Below are positions 49,339-57,441 of a stretch of DNA of 64,000 nucleotides, piece after piece (position 1 is the first letter of the stretch; the number at the start of each line of letters is the position of its first letter). Source of the stretch: CAIZQW01 sp942493055. GTDB lineage: Bacteria > Verrucomicrobiota > Kiritimatiellia > RFP12 > UBA1067. The notes beneath the pieces were generated by a model. It did not search any database, had not been told where the DNA came from, and saw only the letters and a list, made by a program, of their open reading frames with translations. A program made the position numbers and the translations under genes. Where the stretch lies: positions 4,526,001-4,590,000 of the forward strand of contig OW818680.1 in the NCBI GenBank assembly GCA_942493055.1. Direction: 5' to 3'.

Positions 49339-51009
49339 ATGGGCATATTCAGTGATACGTGTGACGCATTGATTGATCCGAATACAGGCAAGGCTTTAAC
49401 AGCCGCTGCACTGGAACAGGGAAAGCTGGATCCCAAGTGGCCCAGATGCAATAACTCGGTACGCAAGGGTGCCCGCTTCTGCAACAAGTGCGGCTCTCCC
49501 GCGCCGGGCGGCTGGTGGAAGTGCCCCTCGTGTAATAAATGGATTGGCAATGACGCGCAGTTCTGCTCGCATTGCAATACGCCCTTGTATCCTGAAGACC
49601 GCAGTGCCATCGCGGGCGGGGTGTGGCGCAAGGATCCCGGACTGCTGGCCCAGCGCTTTGAAATCGGGGACATCAAACGTCTGCTCAAAGATGATTTGCA
49701 GATTCAAGAGGGGACCGTCGCAGTCGTGATCGACGGCGGACATCTCCACGGGATACTCGAGAGCGGCCGTCACAACCCTGATAGCCTGATGCGCCGGATC
49801 AACTGGTTCGGCAATCCGCCGCCGCGCTCGACCGTGCTCATGGACGCGGGCGATGTCGCGCTTCCGCTGAAGGTCGAGGGACTTCGCACGGCAGAGCATC
49901 ATCCCATTGAATTCTACGGTGAGGTCATCCTGCGCTTTGTCAATGACAAGGCCTCCGCGCTCGCCTTTCTTGAAAACGCCCTCAAGGATCGCCGCCAATT
50001 GACCTATCAGGATATTTCAGCCTCGTTGCAAGGGGTCGTCCGGACGGCGGTGGATGCGCTCTGCGTGACCTCGAAGCTGGACGACCTGGTGCGTGATCCT
50101 GAACGGCGCATGCGTCTACAGGAGACCATGGTCCGGGTGATCGGCGAAGATGTGGGACGCTATGGACTCCAGGTGGTGCGCGTCTCCTCTGCGGAGTTCA
50201 CGGGCGAAGCCTACGAGGAGTATGCCGAGCAGCTCGGCGACGTGGATATCAAGCGCCGCCAGCTGGAATATGCGGCCACGATGCGCGCCATGCTGAACAA
50301 AGAGACGATGTCCCAGATCAAGGACCAGAACGAGCTGTTGGAGTATGAAGCGCAGGCAGCCCAGGAGTTTGGCATTTCGCAGGCGCATCGCGAGCAGGAA
50401 CGCACCGTATTACTCCGTGGCTTTAATCACCAGAATGAACTGGACGAACTGCGCCATCAGCATGATGTTGAAAACCAGGAGGTGGAGCAGTCCATTGGCG
50501 TCAAGGTCAAATGGGATGACTATAATCTTGAGCTTCAGATCAGGAAGGCCAACACGGATGCCGATGTACGGCGCATTGCTGTTACGCAGGAGATGGAGGA
50601 GGCCAGAGATGCCTTGAAGCTGCGGCAGGAGAAGGACCGCGTTGACCAGGAGCGCAAAGCCGCGGATGCCAAGCGCCGTGCGAACATGTCGTTGCAGGAA
50701 CGGCTGATGGATGTGGATGATCCGGCGGTGCGGGCTCAGCTCCTGGAACTCATGATCACCGAGCGCAATCAGAACATGACGCCCGAGCAGATTCTGGCCG
50801 AAGCGGCCCGGCACAGCCCTGCGGCTGCCGCGGCGCTCGCCAGCATGAGCGACAAGAGCAAGGAAAATGCCGAACGTGTCTTATCGGAGATGAAGAAACT
50901 TTATGCCGATGCGAATGATCGGCAGGACAAGAATCTTAAAACCATGCTTGAACCAGCGGTCGAGGCGGCAAAACGGCCCGGAGGGCCTCCGCAGACGATC
51001 ATACGTTAA
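49339..51009 (+). CDS. Double zinc-ribbon + SPFH (band 7/flotillin-like) protein with long coiled coil
   Basis: 556 residues from ATG 49339 (GAGGAACAAG upstream). Residues about 35-85 hold paired zinc ribbons (FCNKCGSPAPG, WKCPSCNKWIG, QFCSHCNTPL). Residues about 95-290 follow an SPFH/band-7 plan: GTVAVVIDGGHLHGILESGR, VMDAGDVALPLKVEGL, EFYGEVILRFVN, VIGEDVGRYGLQVVRVSSAE. A charged coiled coil runs from about 300 to 470, ending in an Ala-rich and acidic segment. SPFH proteins make oligomeric caps or scaffolds on membranes; there is no TM helix here, so peripheral association is expected. Position at the head of a cluster with FHA, Snf7-like and Vps4-like proteins suggests it defines or recruits to a membrane site. 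Confidence 0.75.
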   Translation: MGIFSDTCDALIDPNTGKALTAAALEQGKLDPKWPRCNNSVRKGARFCNKCGSPAPGGWWKCPSCNKWIGNDAQFCSHCNTPLYPEDRSAIAGGVWRKDPGLLAQRFEIGDIKRLLKDDLQIQEGTVAVVIDGGHLHGILESGRHNPDSLMRRINWFGNPPPRSTVLMDAGDVALPLKVEGLRTAEHHPIEFYGEVILRFVNDKASALAFLENALKDRRQLTYQDISASLQGVVRTAVDALCVTSKLDDLVRDPERRMRLQETMVRVIGEDVGRYGLQVVRVSSAEFTGEAYEEYAEQLGDVDIKRRQLEYAATMRAMLNKETMSQIKDQNELLEYEAQAAQEFGISQAHREQERTVLLRGFNHQNELDELRHQHDVENQEVEQSIGVKVKWDDYNLELQIRKANTDADVRRIAVTQEMEEARDALKLRQEKDRVDQERKAADAKRRANMSLQERLMDVDDPAVRAQLLELMITERNQNMTPEQILAEAARHSPAAAAALASMSDKSKENAERVLSEMKKLYADANDRQDKNLKTMLEPAVEAAKRPGGPPQTIIR

Positions 51010-51027
51010 AACAGAGGACTAAAAATA

Positions 51028-52521
51028 ATGGCGCGTATCACGTGCAAGGAGTGTGGCAAACGGACTGCTGAGGGGCCGTTCTGCGATGAGTGCGGCGCTG
51101 CGCAGGACGGCTCCGTCAACCCATTAGCCCAGAAGCCGGAACCGGCTCCCTTCCGGGACGACTTGCCGACTCAAGATAAAAAAATTGTGATTGAGCTGCC
51201 CAGCCAGGAGAGGCCGCAGCCGGCGACGCAGGCTGCGACTTCTTCGCAGAGTGAACCCTTCTCCTCTACCTTTGACGACTGTCCCTGGTTGTGGGTGGAG
51301 CGCGACCGGATGATCTCCTGTCTGGAGAATGCGAATGGCGTTTTGCGGTTCAAGCTCTCCGCCCATGCGGAGGGCATGGAGGATGTGCGTGTGAACCTGC
51401 GCTTCCAGAGGGGAAGCGCTGCGGCGATCCCCTGGATGAAGCCAAAATTCGGCCAAACCAAAGAGCTGAAGCTGAATATTCCTCCGATGCCGCCAGGGGC
51501 GCATCCAGTGGAACTGCATCTTCAGCTTCGCAAAGATCACCAGAATCTGAAATTCGAGACCACGATCGAACTCTACGTCTATCCCACGGACAGTTCGGCC
51601 GGAAAAATCGCTGAGAGTATTGTCTTTAACATCACGAACGACATCAAGACAGGGCATGCCTCGGATGTGCATCTGTCACAGGATGCGGCGAGTGCGTTTA
51701 AGCAGTTCACGAAAAATGGACATCCGCACGCCTTGACAGATCTCTTGAATCTGATGAACACGGAACTGCGCGCCTATCGCCGAGAGGAACTCTATGAGGC
51801 TGGTTGCGAAAGTGCACCCGCGTCTCCGACGCCCCCTCCGCAGGAGGCGCTCTGCAAACGCCTCTCCCTTTCTGTGGGAGGACAGATGCTGCATCTGATT
51901 GCTGAGCGCCGGGCGACGCTGGGCAAGAACCGGGACAATCACGTGGTGACGCGCCGCTTCAATCCGCAAGGTGTTGCGGATGTGCAACTCTGCGAACGGA
52001 TCAGCAAGTTTCACTGCACTGTGGAGCTGGAGGGTATGGCGTGTGTGCTTCAAGATGGCGTACGGGATGAGTACGGCCGTCCCAAGCCTTCGACCTGGGG
52101 CATCTCCTGGCAGGGAAAAGCGATACAGGGGTCCCTGCGGCTTCCCCTGGAGACCCTGCCAGCGCGCGGGCAACTGGGTTTGGTCAACAACGTAGGCCAC
52201 TCGGATTTCGAGTTGACCGTCTGTCCACATCCCTTTGATTTTACCCAGTGTTCCACCTGCAGCCAGCAAGCCCGTCAAGCCTGCTCGAATGGACGCATCC
52301 CGGCGCTGCTGCTGCGCAGGACCGATCAGGTGCAGGAGCACTATCTGCTGGCGTGGTCCTGCTTTGATTTAGGGTGCGTGTTTCCTGAGTGCGCGGGCAT
52401 GGTGGTCTGCTATGAACAGGGCGCCTTTTCCATCCGCTCCTCAGGCACGTTCGGCTGGCTTGTGCCAGGACGGCACGTCGGCATGATCGAAGTCCGGTCA
52501 TTTGCTCAGTATGGATTGTAA
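51028..52521 (+). CDS. Zinc-ribbon + FHA-domain protein
   Basis: 497 residues from ATG 51028, 18 bases after the SPFH gene. Residues 5-23 form a zinc ribbon (CKECGKRTAEGPFCDECG). The middle (about 85-195) is a beta-sandwich of unknown type (DDCPWLWVERDRMISCLENA). Residues about 275-400 read as an FHA domain: LSLSVGGQMLHLIAERRATL, GKNRDN, then ERISKFHCTVELEG, which corresponds to the pThr-binding S-x-x-H region, and LQDGVRDEYGRP. The C-terminal 90 residues have further Cys pairs (CSTCSQQARQAC; DLGCVFPECAG). FHA domains bind phosphothreonine, so this protein is the natural reader for the Ser/Thr kinases on both sides. Confidence 0.75.
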   Translation: MARITCKECGKRTAEGPFCDECGAAQDGSVNPLAQKPEPAPFRDDLPTQDKKIVIELPSQERPQPATQAATSSQSEPFSSTFDDCPWLWVERDRMISCLENANGVLRFKLSAHAEGMEDVRVNLRFQRGSAAAIPWMKPKFGQTKELKLNIPPMPPGAHPVELHLQLRKDHQNLKFETTIELYVYPTDSSAGKIAESIVFNITNDIKTGHASDVHLSQDAASAFKQFTKNGHPHALTDLLNLMNTELRAYRREELYEAGCESAPASPTPPPQEALCKRLSLSVGGQMLHLIAERRATLGKNRDNHVVTRRFNPQGVADVQLCERISKFHCTVELEGMACVLQDGVRDEYGRPKPSTWGISWQGKAIQGSLRLPLETLPARGQLGLVNNVGHSDFELTVCPHPFDFTQCSTCSQQARQACSNGRIPALLLRRTDQVQEHYLLAWSCFDLGCVFPECAGMVVCYEQGAFSIRSSGTFGWLVPGRHVGMIEVRSFAQYGL

Positions 52522-52547
52522 GATGTTCAACAAAGGAGGGGTGTATC

Positions 52548-53177
52548 ATGGCTTTTTTATTTATTAAGACGAAGAAGGAGAAGGCACGCGAGGTGCGTAA
52601 GGATCGCCGCCGCGCGTTCCGTCAGGCTGAGAATTCGATTCAGGATGTGAAGGACCGTGCCAAGCGCATGGACAAGGATGCCGATGCCGACTGGCAGAAG
52701 GCGCGCGATGCGCTGAAGGAAGGCAAGAAGGCCGCGGCCCAGCGTGCGCTGACGAGCTATCGGGCTGCTCAGGTGCTGATGACCAAGCTGGAACAGAAAC
52801 GGTGGGTCTTCGAGCAGTACCTGATGAAGATGGAGGCCGCAGGAACCGATGCCGAATTTGCGAATGCCCTTGCCTCGGTCAACAAGGTGACCGACATCAA
52901 TCCTGAGATGGTCGAGGATGTCTTCGACACCGCCGGCGAACTGCTCGGCGAACAGCAGGACGCGGACCGTTTCTGGTCCTCCCTGTACGACAAGGAGATG
53001 GAAGGGGCGACCGGTTCATTGCAGGATCACATCCCCTCCATGGAAGAACTCAGCCAGGCGCTGGAACAGGAAGTCGCCGCTGAAATTTCAGGGAGCGGTG
53101 CCAAGACCGCCTCCGAGATGGAACGCCGCATCGGCTCAGGACAGGACAAGGTGCGCGAGATGCTCGGCGGGAAGTAA
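52548..53177 (+). CDS. Snf7-like (ESCRT-III fold) helical protein
   Basis: 209 residues from ATG 52548, with a very strong AAAGGAGGGG site. The N-terminus MAFLFIKTKKEK is a short hydrophobic patch followed by basic residues, as in ESCRT-III membrane-inserting N-termini. A long basic/acidic helix follows. Residues ~54-125 have the spacing of Snf7: ARDALKEGKKAAAQRAL (compare LTKGNKVMAKNAL in yeast Snf7), then LMTKLEQKRWVFEQYLMKME (compare LLSKVEGTMESMEQQLFSIE), and INPEMVEDVFDTAGELL (compare LDIDKVDETMDEI). The tail is acidic, then ends in amphipathic helices (ASEMERRI; DKVREML) that could serve as an ATPase-docking motif. The next gene is a Vps4-like AAA ATPase. PspA/Vipp1 are the known bacterial relatives; this protein looks closer to Snf7. 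Comparisons are from memory, not computed. Confidence 0.65.
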   Translation: MAFLFIKTKKEKAREVRKDRRRAFRQAENSIQDVKDRAKRMDKDADADWQKARDALKEGKKAAAQRALTSYRAAQVLMTKLEQKRWVFEQYLMKMEAAGTDAEFANALASVNKVTDINPEMVEDVFDTAGELLGEQQDADRFWSSLYDKEMEGATGSLQDHIPSMEELSQALEQEVAAEISGSGAKTASEMERRIGSGQDKVREMLGGK

Positions 53178-53302
53178 GCGATGTAAGAGCCCATGCGGGA
53201 ACAAACTGACTTGTGATTTTTTTCTCACAGAGGCACAGAGCTCACAGAGAAATGCTTTTGTCGCGTTTTTAGGGTGTTGCGTGGAAACCCCAATAGAAAT
53301 TA

Positions 53303-53341
53303 CACGCGCTCGTCCTTCCCATAACGCGTGCCTCTTTTTTT
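53303..53341 (+). terminator. Weak terminator-like hairpin between Snf7-like and AAA genes
   Basis: CACGCG (53303-53308) and CGCGTG (53325-53330) with a long loop, followed by CCTCTTTTTTTG. The stem is short, so read-through or attenuation is more likely than full termination. The 185-base gap also holds a CACAGAG tandem (about 53226-53250). Confidence 0.3.
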
Positions 53342-53362
53342 GTTTTTTGTAAAGGTTCAGTT

Positions 53363-54502
53363 ATGAAGACATTAGCAGAGATGAAGGCTGAGCATGAACA
53401 AGCGTGTGCCGAATTCGTGAAGGTGCATGACTATGCCCGCGCAGCAGTGGAGGCCGCGCGTGCGGCTGAATACGGTTATGCGCTTGCCGGGCGTACCTCC
53501 GGTTCTGTCGCAGAGGCGCATACGCAAGACGCGGATGGGTGGGTGGCGTTGTCAGGAGAGCTGAAGAAGAGAAAGTCGGCAGTGGGCAGTGGGCAGTCGG
53601 CAGTTGATGGGAGGAGATCTGACGGTGGAGAACAGAAGGCCGATGCAGAAGCGACGGGCGGCGATGAGTGGCTGGTGGCGGAGAAGCCGGATGTGACCTT
53701 TGAGGATATTTGCGGGATGGCGGAGGCCAAGCGCGTGATTCATGAAATGGTGGTCTATCCCATGAGCAGTCCTGAAAAAGCCCGGGCGTTGGGACTGAAT
53801 GCCGGTGGCGGCGTCCTTGTCTATGGCCCTCCCGGGACTGGAAAGACCATGCTGGGCAAGGCTGTCGCGGGTGTGTTGCAGTGTCCCTTCTATTATGCCT
53901 CGGGTGCTCAAGTGCGCTCGAAGTGGTACGGAGAGTCTGAGCAGCGGTTGAGCCGCTTGATTAAGACGGCCCAGGAGCAGCCCATGGCGGTTCTCTTTCT
54001 CGATGAGGTCGAAGCGCTCCTGCCCAAGCGGGAGGATGGCACGTCTGGAGCGGATCATCGCCTGGTGACGCAGTTTCTGGCGGATGTCGGCGGCTTCAGG
54101 GAGACTAAAAATATTCTCTTGATCCTCGGTGCGACGAACAAGCCCTGGGAGATCGACGAGGCGGTCTTCCGCTCAGGCCGCTTCGATGAAAAGATCTATA
54201 TCGGATCCCCGGACTATGAAGCCCGCTTAGGCATCCTCAAAAAACATATTGGCATTGCCGCATGCGACGAAGCCGTGAACATGGAGTCCCTTGCTGAATC
54301 GTTGGAAGGATTTTCAGGAAGTGATGTGGCCGGAATTGTTCATGCCGCTAAACGGTTGGCTCTGGGGCGCGCCGTCCTCACGGAGCGCGAGCCTGTGATC
54401 ATTGCCGATGATTTTGAAAACGCCCGGCAACGGATACCGAGTTCGATCACGTCTGAGATGCTGTCCGAGTTCGAGGCCTTTAAGAAAAAAAGATTCGGAT
54501 AA
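53363..54502 (+). CDS. Vps4/CdvC-like AAA ATPase with MIT-like N-terminal domain
   Basis: 379 residues from ATG 53363 (AAAGG upstream). Residues 1-70 are a three-helix segment (MKAEHEQACAEFVKVHDYAR; DADGWVALSGELKKRK) in the style of an MIT domain, the ESCRT-III-binding module of Vps4. Residues 71-88 are a repeat-encoded linker. The AAA domain starts PDVTFEDICGMAEAKRVI and has Walker A GPPGTGKT (155-162), the pore-loop/GES motif SKWYGESEQRL, Walker B VLFLDEVEAL, LGATNKPWEID (sensor 1), and SGRFDEKIYI as arginine finger. The end, ITSEMLSEFEAFKKKRFG, is the C-terminal helix typical of Vps4, CdvC and katanin. The Vps4 beta-domain insert is not evident. Meiotic-clade AAA proteins unfold or disassemble polymers; the partner is expected to be the Snf7-like neighbour. 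Confidence 0.8.
   Translation: MKTLAEMKAEHEQACAEFVKVHDYARAAVEAARAAEYGYALAGRTSGSVAEAHTQDADGWVALSGELKKRKSAVGSGQSAVDGRRSDGGEQKADAEATGGDEWLVAEKPDVTFEDICGMAEAKRVIHEMVVYPMSSPEKARALGLNAGGGVLVYGPPGTGKTMLGKAVAGVLQCPFYYASGAQVRSKWYGESEQRLSRLIKTAQEQPMAVLFLDEVEALLPKREDGTSGADHRLVTQFLADVGGFRETKNILLILGATNKPWEIDEAVFRSGRFDEKIYIGSPDYEARLGILKKHIGIAACDEAVNMESLAESLEGFSGSDVAGIVHAAKRLALGRAVLTEREPVIIADDFENARQRIPSSITSEMLSEFEAFKKKRFG
53575..53612 (+). repeat. Short tandem repeat in the linker of the Vps4-like gene (GGCAGTGGGCAGT family)
   Basis: GTCGGCAGTGGGCAGTGGGC and further units encode SAVGSGQSAVDG exactly between the MIT-like and AAA domains. Confidence 0.75.
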
Positions 54503-54508
54503 CACAAC

Positions 54509-57169
54509 ATGGATAAATCAATCGGCAATCAAAAGACGATGAAACCTGCTGGATCAGACGACCGCAGCCTGGGCAGTGTTCAGACGATGCCATCCGGAGG
54601 GGCAAGGTCGAACAACGACAAGAGCCTGGGCAGCGTCAAGACGATGCACCCGGGCAGCCTGCGTCCTGTGGGTCGGCGCTTTTGTGCCGGGGATGTGATC
54701 CTCGGGCGTTACCGCGTGACGGAAGAGCTCGGCCAGGGCGGCATGGGCGTGGTATATCGATGCTTCGATGCGGTGGCTGGGATCGACGTGGCGCTTAAGG
54801 CGTTGCCGCCCGAGGTGGCGCACAACAGCGGTGAGATGGAGGAGGTGCGCGCGAACTTCCGGCTGGTCTCGAAGCTGCATCATCCGAACATCGCCAATGT
54901 CAACACACTTGAACGCGATGTTGTGACAGGCGACTATTACCTGATCATGGAATGCGTAGACGGTTACGATGTGCGGCAGTGGGTGCGGCGTCGGCGCGAG
55001 GATGGACGGCCGCTGACGCTTGATGAGGTGACGATCATCGCATACCGCATCGCTGAGGCGTTGGACTACGCGCATGAGCAGGGCGTGATCCACCGGGATA
55101 TAAAGCCGAGTAATGTGCGCGTCAACTTTGAGGGCGAAGTGAAGGTACTGGACTTCGGCTTGGCGGCGCAGCTCCACATGAGCCTGAGCCGCGTGAGCCA
55201 GGCAACCCATGGCACCAGCGGTACGGGGCCCTACATGGCGCCCGAACAGTGGCGGGGCCAGCGGCAGGGAACAACCGCGGACCAATACGCGTTGGCCGCA
55301 ACGGTCTACGAGTTGCTGGGCGGGACGCCGCCGTTCGAGAACCACGATACGGCGGTGCTGCGCGAAGCGGTGTTGAAGGATGCTCCCCTGCCATTAAAGG
55401 GTGTTCCGTCGCACGTCAACGCGGCGTTATTGAGGGGGTTGGACAAGGTTCCGGAACAACGGTTTGAAAGTTGCGCCGAGTTTGTAAAGGCGCTCGCGGG
55501 CAGCAGGAGGCAGGAGACGGTAGACGGTAGTCAGAAGTCAGAGGTCAGAAGCCGGAAGTGGCCCTGGCTGGTCGGGCTTGCGTCGTTCGTCACAGTGGCG
55601 ACAGTGGCATGGATGCAACATTACGGAAGACAGAAGGCAGGTGACGGGAGTCAGACTGGGGAGGCAGGTAACGTGCCCTCAGCGCGAGTTCCAAGGGGGC
55701 AAGCCGGTGCGGCTGCGGCCTCGCCGGAAGCGCCGGTACGCGCCTTCTCTAGCTCATCAACCCCTGCATCGCCCGCAGCCGATATTGCCACGCCGGTCTC
55801 GCCAACGCCATCTGGTCAGCCGTGGACCAACAGCCTCGGCATGGTCTTCGTGCCGGTGCCTGGCACGGCGGTGAGGTTTTCGATCTGGGATACGCGCGTG
55901 CAGGATTTTTCGGTGTTTGTCAATGATCGCGCGAACAATGCTGGCTACGATTACCGGAAAGGGAGTGTGCCAAACACATGGATACAGGGAGAGGGGTGGG
56001 GGGAGCGCGGATGGGAATACGACTGGAGCAATCCAGGATTTGCGCAGACACCTCTACATCCGGTCGTTTGTATGAATTGGGATGACGCCCAGGCCTTCTG
56101 CGCATGGCTGACGGCGAAGGAACGGAAGGAGGGAAAACTTTCTAGCCAGCAAAGCTATCGCTTGCCAACGGATGCGGAATGGAGTTTTGCGCTGGGTATA
56201 GGGGAGTTGGAAAGCAATGGCGCGCCCAAGGATAAGAACAGGAAAGTCAAGGATGTGTATCCATGGGGGACGCAGTGGCCGCCGCCGCAAGGGGCTGGAA
56301 ATTATGCTACTGTACTACATGTGGACGACTATGATTATTGTACAGCGCCTGTAGGTAGTTTTGCGGCCAACCGGTATGGGCTTTACGACATGGGCGGGAA
56401 CGCCTGGAAATGGTGTGAGGATTTGTACGATCCCGGCCAGACGAAACGCGTGCAACGGGGCGTGGGCTGGGGAGGGGCGTTTGACGACAATCCTTCCCCT
56501 CATCTGCTTTCCTCGGTGCGCTGTGCCTTTGCACCTGATTATCGCAACAATTTTCAGGGCTTTCGTGTGGTGTTGTCCAATGGTGACGTGTCGGTGCCGC
56601 CGGCTTCCTCCCTCCAGTCCAGCACAGGTGTCGGCTTGAATAACGCAGTGTCGTGGGTCATCCCGACGCTTCCTAAGGCGGATCGTGATGGCTGGGTCAC
56701 GCTGTTTGACGGCAAGCATTTGTATGGCTGCAACCCGGCCGACCCAAAATTCACCTCGGGTCAGGTCTATTTCAAAGATGGATATTTATGCGTAAATGAC
56801 ACCGGGTTCAGCTTCGATTGGAAAGGGGAGAATGCCACCATCCGTGCGCGAGTAAAAAAGATAAACGGCATGCATGTAGCTTTGCATATTGGGCCGTGTT
56901 TCGCTTGGTATGGGAATGGTTTTGGGATCAGCCAGAAAGTGTCCGGCCGCGATCGGGCTCCCATATTGATCTCTCGCAAGTTGATGTCTAAGACTAAAGG
57001 ATTTGTTGACCTTGAACTTTCCATGACTGGAAGCCAGCTTGAATTCAGATTCAACGGTACCGTGGTGCTAACAAAGCAGGCTCTTCCTTTTGAGTACAAT
57101 GAAAAGTCTGTTCAAGTTTCGACATGGAAAGGCCTAAGCCAATTCGAAAGAATCGAAGTGAAACAGTGA
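54509..57169 (+). CDS. Membrane Ser/Thr kinase with FGE-sulfatase and DUF1080-like domains
   Basis: 886 residues; ATG 54509 lies 6 bases after the AAA gene. The N-terminus has three copies of a DKSIGNQKTM/DRSLGSVQTM/DKSLGSVKTM motif (2-50). Kinase about 65-325: LGQGGMGVVYR, VALKALPPE, HRDIKPSNVRV, LDFGLAA, GTGPYMAPEQW. A repeat-encoded linker (55503-55560) and a TM helix (WLVGLASFVTVATVAWM, about 353-372) follow. Residues about 437-695 are an FGE/SUMF1-fold domain (NSLGMVFVPVPGTAV, YRLPTDAEWSFALG, YDMGGNAWKWCEDLYD, QGFRVVLSN) without the CHxSYC catalytic pair. The C-terminal 165 residues (DGWVTLFDGKHLYG, then FEYNEKSVQVSTWKGL) look like a DUF1080/3-keto-disaccharide-hydrolase-type sandwich. 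Tight linkage to the AAA gene suggests it acts on the ESCRT-like module. Confidence 0.85.
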   Translation: MDKSIGNQKTMKPAGSDDRSLGSVQTMPSGGARSNNDKSLGSVKTMHPGSLRPVGRRFCAGDVILGRYRVTEELGQGGMGVVYRCFDAVAGIDVALKALPPEVAHNSGEMEEVRANFRLVSKLHHPNIANVNTLERDVVTGDYYLIMECVDGYDVRQWVRRRREDGRPLTLDEVTIIAYRIAEALDYAHEQGVIHRDIKPSNVRVNFEGEVKVLDFGLAAQLHMSLSRVSQATHGTSGTGPYMAPEQWRGQRQGTTADQYALAATVYELLGGTPPFENHDTAVLREAVLKDAPLPLKGVPSHVNAALLRGLDKVPEQRFESCAEFVKALAGSRRQETVDGSQKSEVRSRKWPWLVGLASFVTVATVAWMQHYGRQKAGDGSQTGEAGNVPSARVPRGQAGAAAASPEAPVRAFSSSSTPASPAADIATPVSPTPSGQPWTNSLGMVFVPVPGTAVRFSIWDTRVQDFSVFVNDRANNAGYDYRKGSVPNTWIQGEGWGERGWEYDWSNPGFAQTPLHPVVCMNWDDAQAFCAWLTAKERKEGKLSSQQSYRLPTDAEWSFALGIGELESNGAPKDKNRKVKDVYPWGTQWPPPQGAGNYATVLHVDDYDYCTAPVGSFAANRYGLYDMGGNAWKWCEDLYDPGQTKRVQRGVGWGGAFDDNPSPHLLSSVRCAFAPDYRNNFQGFRVVLSNGDVSVPPASSLQSSTGVGLNNAVSWVIPTLPKADRDGWVTLFDGKHLYGCNPADPKFTSGQVYFKDGYLCVNDTGFSFDWKGENATIRARVKKINGMHVALHIGPCFAWYGNGFGISQKVSGRDRAPILISRKLMSKTKGFVDLELSMTGSQLEFRFNGTVVLTKQALPFEYNEKSVQVSTWKGLSQFERIEVKQ
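55503..55560 (+). repeat. Short tandem repeats in kinase juxtamembrane linker (GTCAGAAGTCAGAG family)
   Basis: AGGCAGGAGACGGTAGACGG followed by GTCAGAAGTCAGAGGTCAG encodes the linker just before the TM helix. A related run lies just after the TM helix at about 55630-55672. Confidence 0.65.
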
Positions 57170-57267
57170 TTGGGCACAACGCCGTGAAGCGTATCGCTGA
57201 AGTGACGAAAGAGGAGTCTGAAGATTTTTATTATGTGTGAGTTACCTTGGACTGTTAGGCAGTTGCT

Positions 57268-57441
57268 ATGAATACTGACATGGAGAGGTGTTTTCGTGTA
57301 ATTTGCTCGCCCGGAATGCGCAGAATGTGTTGGACAAGCGGGGCAAAAAGGGGTACGATTTTCCACGTTGCTTTGTTGCTTTTCTTAGTATCCTGTAAGT
57401 TTATCAGGTTCCCCATAAATAATATCTACTATGAATACTGA
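57268..57441 (+). CDS. Possible small lipoprotein or kinase 5'-end duplicate (doubtful)
   Basis: A 57-residue frame in the 261-base gap before the next kinase. It begins ATGAATACTGACAT, the same bases that start both following kinase genes, then departs. Its middle reads GTIFHVALLLFLVSCKF, with a lipobox-like LVSC after a long N-region. It overlaps the next start by 11 bases. It may be a short lipoprotein, or only the scar of a kinase-gene duplication. No ribosome site is evident, so I rate it as unlikely to be a real gene. Confidence 0.2.
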   Translation: MNTDMERCFRVICSPGMRRMCWTSGAKRGTIFHVALLLFLVSCKFIRFPINNIYYEY

